The notes below the pieces were generated by a model. The model saw only the letters and a program-made list of their open reading frames with translations, did not search any database and was not told the origin of the DNA. Below are positions 58,911-64,000 of a DNA stretch of 64,000 nt, piece after piece (the first letter of the stretch is position 1; each line of letters starts with the position of its first letter). Source of the stretch: Atherix ibis (lineage: Eukaryota; Arthropoda; Insecta; Diptera; Athericidae); contig OY282606.1 in assembly GCA_958298945.1 (NCBI GenBank), positions 93,069,696 to 93,133,695 of the forward strand. The letters are read 5' to 3'. A program made the translations under genes and the position numbers.

Positions 58911-61309
58911 TCGCATTTTTAATAAAATAAGATTTGTGAATTTTTTAGTTCTAAACCAATTTTTAGTATTATTTGGCAAACATTAGCCTAAACGGATGTT
59001 TTTATTATTAAGTATTAATCAAATGACGCAACTTTTCTTTCCAAACCGTAAAATGAATTACTCTTTATCAGCTAACCGTCCAATCGAGGAACCAAAAACT
59101 TTTCAAAAAAATCAGTATTCTTTTCTTTCCAAATCTATCTCATTTCAACAATAACAATTTTGTAAATTTATAAATAAAAAAAGGACAAGAATAAATTCTC
59201 TAAAACGTTGAATTGAACAATAAATTAAAAACTTTAATAATATTACTTATGCCATTTTCCTGAGCTGCAAATCGAATTTGCATACGAATTATTCTCATTA
59301 ATCATATTTGCGATAAAATCTACAATCGACTGAACATAATTTGCCAACAACTTGTCCACTTCTTCGAGTAATATTTTCGTACTTAGTTGAAAGTTATTTC
59401 CGTTTTGTTAGCTTTTTAATTTTCTTTTAATATATTTTAATTTTAGATCAATTTAGTATTTAATGAATAAATGCAAGTGATAATTATGCAGAAATTAATT
59501 TTAATAGTAAACCATCAATTGTGCATATGTTTATGCAAATGAGTTCGTTTTTGCATACAATTCGTATTATTATATGCAGTACCTCCCATTAAAGTGGACC
59601 TCCCCTCATACACGTAGTGATTATTACCTGCAACAGGAAAATTTACGATTTCTATGAAGACATTAAAATTTTTTTGATTTGCTCAAAAGTTAAATTGCAC
59701 ATTACGCCATATGCACTTTGAGAAATAAGTAAAAGAGTTCATGCAACCGTAAAGAATTTCGTAAAACTCGATTTTATCAGACAATTTTGCGAAAATGAAT
59801 GCACCTTTTTAGTATTTTTCAAAAATAACCAAAAATTAGTCCTTTTCGGTGCTAATAAACTTGATAATATTGCACATTTCGTATAAAATAATTTTGGGAT
59901 TGAAATTTTTTTCAATATGTATGAAAATTTCTAGTGATAATTTGCCAAAAATCGAACATTTGTTTCGTCATTTCTTGAACTATGTTCATTCGGAAATTAA
60001 ATTCGTAAACGATGAGTCATAAAAACCAGAAATGCAAACTGCATTTCTGCCTATACGAGTACAAAAATAGAAGACGATGCAGACGATGGTAAAAGATATT
60101 CGCGCAGTTTTTGGTTTGTTGGCAAAAGAAGGCAAAAAGTTACGATACTGAAGATGGATAGACGGATACTCCCCAGGTACTAAGTGCCTGCCCATATTGC
60201 GAAAACGTACCATTGCTCAATCTTGAACGCATACATGAATACGTATGCATATCAAAGAACATTTTTGTTAAGGTGGTACCTGGGGGAGAAGGGTATCCTG
60301 AAGATTGTCGATGATTTCAAAGATGACTTTTATCCTTCTTCCTCGATTCGACATCGCTTAAGCTTCACCATCCCCACTGTCAGGAATTTTAATTCCAATT
60401 TTCGAATCCGAACATTTAAAAATAATTTCGTTTCTCACTTATAGGGCCATGCATTTTGCGTGAAACAATCATAAACTGCCCTGAATAGAGAATGCAGTCA
60501 ATGCAAGTGGTGCACTCTTCGACAAGATTCTGGCAAAAAAGAAAAGGCAACAAATTTTCATGAAATTTTATTTTTATCTGTTCACTCTTGAATGAAATAA
60601 ATTTTTCGACAGTGTACTACAAAATTATGAGCATAAAAATTTTTTTTAAGAGAAAATTAAATATTTTATTGTAATAGAAATAATTAAGTTATTGTTGAAA
60701 TTTTTAATACAAATAAATTAAAAAGAACTAAAAATTTTCACCAAAATCCAAAATTGCATCGAATTAAAATAATTATTTGCCTTTTTCTTACAGGATAATA
60801 ACCCTCTATCTTTACTTAATTATCAGCAAAAGAATTAACACTCTAAGACAAACGCCCTTAATTTTTTAAGGACATGCTTTGTTATACACGAAATTTGTCA
60901 AATAAACAAACTTTTTTTGATTACTTCTCATCTTTGATATCGCCATTAAGTGGTATCATTATTTTTTTAGTTGGCCATAATTTCAATTTATTATAATTTT
61001 AATTTACTGTCATTCTATTAGCTGATATTTGACATTTAAAGTGACGGAAAATATTTAACCAAAATAAGTCATTGTGACGCTCTGAAACTTATTGGAAGAT
61101 TAGGTCGGAATAATGTGGCTTGAAATTGCTTTGCGGTGCCAAGAAATATAACTGAAAGTCCAGCGGATCCATTTAAATTGTTGTGTGGAATATTTAGCAC
61201 AAAGATTTTTATATATAGCCGTAAAAAATTTAGGTAATACAGCAAGACCTTTAGTTCAGAAATCATATGCGCCACCAGCTTTGGATTGAAAAGGTTTTAG
61301 AGCCCCATA
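58911..61309. other. AT-rich non-coding DNA
   Basis: No gene recognised. 59980-60460 is slightly less AT-rich with short frames on both strands and no motif. Confidence 0.45.
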
Positions 61310-61830
61310 GCCTAGACCCTAAGTTTTACAGAAAATTGTTATTGAATGACGAAAAGCATTTTAACTTCGGTGACATCTGGGGCCGTAAATAAGAAAAATA
61401 ACCACTTCTGGGGACGACTGTGCAATATGGTGTGTGGGATCTTACTCGTAGGATTGACTTCGTGGTATGGTATTTGGGCTGGAGCTGTCATTGGCTCGTA
61501 TTTCCTAGCGGACGCTTCTGGCAATGCTATTATTCGAATCAATGACATCTCCAGCCTAAGCACCGTACTTCACAGTCACTCTAAGAGGACATACTGAGAA
61601 CTGCTCCGGAAGCTTTTCATCTATAAATTGAACCAATTAGGGTTGGAAGACATGTGGCTCCAACCAGACGGTGCCACGTCATACACTGAACGCACTGCAA
61701 TGAAAATTCTGTGATCGATGGAGCTATGCGGAATTATTTTGAAAAGTAGTGATAACTATTAGTTGCCTCGGTCTCCGGATCAAATAGGTCCAGATTTTTT
61801 TATGACAGAATACTTAAAAGAGAAGGTATA
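61310..61830 (+). pseudogene. Tc3-like transposase fragment, the only plus-strand copy
   Basis: The plus strand reads SGAVNKKNNHFWG (normally GYVNKQN-RFWG, after the first catalytic Asp), then a damaged stretch, WYGIWAGAVIGSYFLADASG, NAIIRIND, and after a frame change LFIYKLNQLGLEDMWLQPDG with ATSYTERTAMKIL (second catalytic Asp kept in QPDGATS). The third site reads PRSPDQIGPDFF, followed by EYLKEKVYVYQ. Spacing agrees with the minus-strand copies. Frameshifts and stops are frequent and no terminal repeat was recognised. Confidence 0.75.
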
Positions 61831-61919
61831 CGTTTATCAATTAGGGATAATCAAACATCTTCTGCATCACGCTTACCTTATGTACTGGCAAATTAAAAAT
61901 GCCTAAGCCTATCCAATAT

Positions 61920-62215
61920 CACTCCACCACCCATTTAATTGTAGATTAAAATAATAAAATCGAAGGGAGATTATTGAGAAGCGGGGTTACCACGATCATC
62001 TCATAGTCTACGCCAATTCTCAAGGGTCAATTATGGAGAATGGTGAGCCCCTAACCCCGGAGTATGCATTCAAAACAGATTACTCCGGGTTCGGAACGTT
62101 CCCAAAAGAATATCTGCCAGAATTTCGGGTATCGCACTCCCAAAGCACTGCTAGGCTTTTTGTTTCATGCACCACGCCCTACATAGGGAGGGGGTCATTA
62201 TGAATTCCTTTGGCA
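61920..62215. repeat. Interspersed repeat, copy B
   Basis: See 38854-39180 for the shared landmarks. This copy also contains a short inverted repeat, CCCGGAGTA and TACTCCGGG, around 62060-62090. The divergence from copy A is large. Confidence 0.6.
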
Positions 62216-64000
62216 TTATATAATTTGCTTGTGAATAACATGTAATATCGTCTGACGGATATATACTGTTGCTCCCTGTTATTCACTGGCCGTCATTGGG
62301 ATAATAAGCTGGTTTATTCCTAAGCTCACCTGTTACTCACGAAGCAATTGCACAACTTCAAAAAATAAAGGACTTAGCCTAGAAATGTGTAAAAGCGTGT
62401 TATCAAAATTGTCATCAAAACAGGGACTTTTCCTACGGGGTTAAAAGTATCCCGGAAATAGATTATTCCCGAGTTTTTGTAAAAACTTTGGATCAACTAA
62501 ATAACTTTTTTCAATTTTAATCCAAAATTATATGAAGAAAGAAGCTCTGAACTCCAATATTCAATTTTCCATAATTCCTTAGAAGTTAATCGTTGATAAT
62601 ATTCATAAAATAAAATAAGTTTTTTTCGTCCTTTTTATTTCTTGTTATTCATAATATCGAGTGAAATTATTCTGAATTATCCAAATATTTTTTTTGTTTT
62701 CCATAGTCAATGTTTTATTTAATCACCAGTTTATGGTAATTGCAGCTATAGACCAGGAGATAATTATCGATATTTCTAGTAAGAATTGCATGGTTGAATT
62801 CGCAAAGGAAATTGAGGAAATTATTTTTCTGAAATGCTCCAATTACATATTAGCTACGGAAAATTTAAGCTTCCATTTGATTCGAGTGGACATCTGATTG
62901 CCTATAAAAATGAAGATGATAGCAGTCCGCTTGAAGAAGTTTTGTGATAAGAAAAAAATGCTATACTCTATTTTACAAACAATTTGTTCCTTATGGTACA
63001 TGGCTTATAACATAATTAAAGAGGCGACTGTGAGCATTGATAGTCATATGAAAAATTCCTTCTGGAATCAATATTCATTCAATCTGATAACCTTTCGAGA
63101 GTTCGGTCTTGTTCTAAAGTTGATGTTGCCCACAAGCAAAAATGTCGTCTTAACTTTATAAAATAGAACACATTAAAATACGGTTTTCCTTTATGTACGA
63201 CTACACAAGCTGATCCTTTTTATAATGCACTCTTAACTGAGTGAGTTGGTGCACTTTAGTTATAGAAATTCCACTCACACACAGATTTCGTTCATATAAT
63301 GAATAGGATCAATTCCACACTTTTCCAACAAGCACACGAAACTGAATAGTAAAACGAATCAGATGCCAGAAGGTATAGTGTCTGCTGTGCTAGACAAACC
63401 AAGTCAATTTACTAGATTTAACGTACACCGAGGAAATAATGTAAAAAGGATCAATATCATTACGTTCGAGCAACAGCAGATAGAAAATCTTTCAGAAAAG
63501 AATAAAAATGCCAGAACTGTCGAAGGGACTATGAATAGAAAAGTCGACAACAGGACATGCACAAAGTTTGTGTATAAAGCAACAGATTCTGCCAGTGTCT
63601 GTCAGTATTTTACCTCCGCTAATATTTTACTGTTCAAAAAATACACAAAACTCCAAATGTACGAGTATATCCTCCATGCCAGATAGTGTAATGTGGTTGT
63701 ATATCCCAATAATGGTGTAAGTTACTAAGTGTGCCTAGCGTCAAGGGCAAATGTGAATCTCCACACCGGAACTTAGCCAACTAATGTAAAAAAAAAACCA
63801 GACAACACTGCAAAGCTTAGAAATCGAACTGCTGCACGAACAACTAAACTTTAATATTTTTACATTAAAATGCAATAAACTTACGGTTGTGCAGATATTT
63901 TTTAAGGTATCAGACTCATCCAATCATTGGAGTTAAAACCAACAGAAAATAAAAACATGACACGTACGTGTATTAGTGGACGGAGAAGTCGATGAACAAA
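62216..64000. other. Non-coding DNA to the window end
   Basis: Short plus-strand frames at 62694-63161 (two, separated by a stop in the same frame) and at 63363-63686 (ATG start, 107 codons) have no recognised motif and are within chance length. No element end or repeat recognised. Confidence 0.4.

Noticed and set aside
62694..63161. Two consecutive plus-strand frames separated by one stop
   Set aside because: No motif or compositional contrast; a different frame around 62850-62940 looks equally plausible, so no gene can be supported.
63363..63686. ATG-initiated frame of 107 codons near the window end
   Set aside because: Length is about what chance gives at this composition, and no family, splice site or promoter is recognised.

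Overview
This window looks like AT-rich nuclear DNA of an insect (roughly 70% A+T by eye), probably a fly or midge. That rests on the density of insect-type mariner and Tc1/mariner-superfamily relics, the spliced-gene signals, and one exon that reads as a glypican of the dally/dally-like type. Nothing bacterial is present: no operons, ribosome-binding sites, rRNA or tRNA genes.

The one host gene piece I can support is a 144-bp internal exon at 32095-32238 (+), with a pyrimidine-tract/AG acceptor and a GTAAGT donor. It encodes the conserved Cys-Cys segment near the N terminus of glypican core proteins. No neighbouring glypican exon was recognised, so most or all of the window is probably intron of this gene, or intron plus upstream DNA. 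Drosophila dally is also a large-intron gene, which fits.

Almost everything else that can be named is decayed mobile DNA. Mariner transposases lie at 1-333 (-), 10952-12178 (-), 13545-14791 (+), 19745-20200 (-), 52111-53039 (+) and 57271-58442 (+); the last is the best preserved, with one in-frame stop. A second Tc1/mariner-superfamily family, whose proteins are usually labelled Tc3-like in insects, has nine fragments, eight of them on the minus strand. Non-LTR retrotransposon relics (reverse transcriptase, RNase H or C-terminal zinc-knuckle pieces) lie at 4100-4795 (-), 6480-6790 (-), 35160-35720 (-), 38150-38330 (+) and 53249-53660 (+), with a weak trace at 9188-9309 (-).

Tandem arrays are the other main component: 7168-7906 (172-bp unit), 24218-25225 (16-17 bp), 41219-43095 (14 bp, with a higher-order period near 280 bp), 45624-46315 (three units of 220-250 bp) and 48360-49690 (about 30 bp, with a 370-425 bp higher-order period). 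Two of the arrays end beside the 3' side of Tc3-like fragments.

Two decayed protein-like blocks at 799-1515 (-) and 28897-29288 (+) match no family I can name and are the best candidates for something undescribed. Long compact hairpins at 11514-11600, 28301-28387 and 31298-31361, and a perfect 21-bp inverted repeat at 35929-36116, are also unexplained. No working gene system other than the glypican exon is evident.
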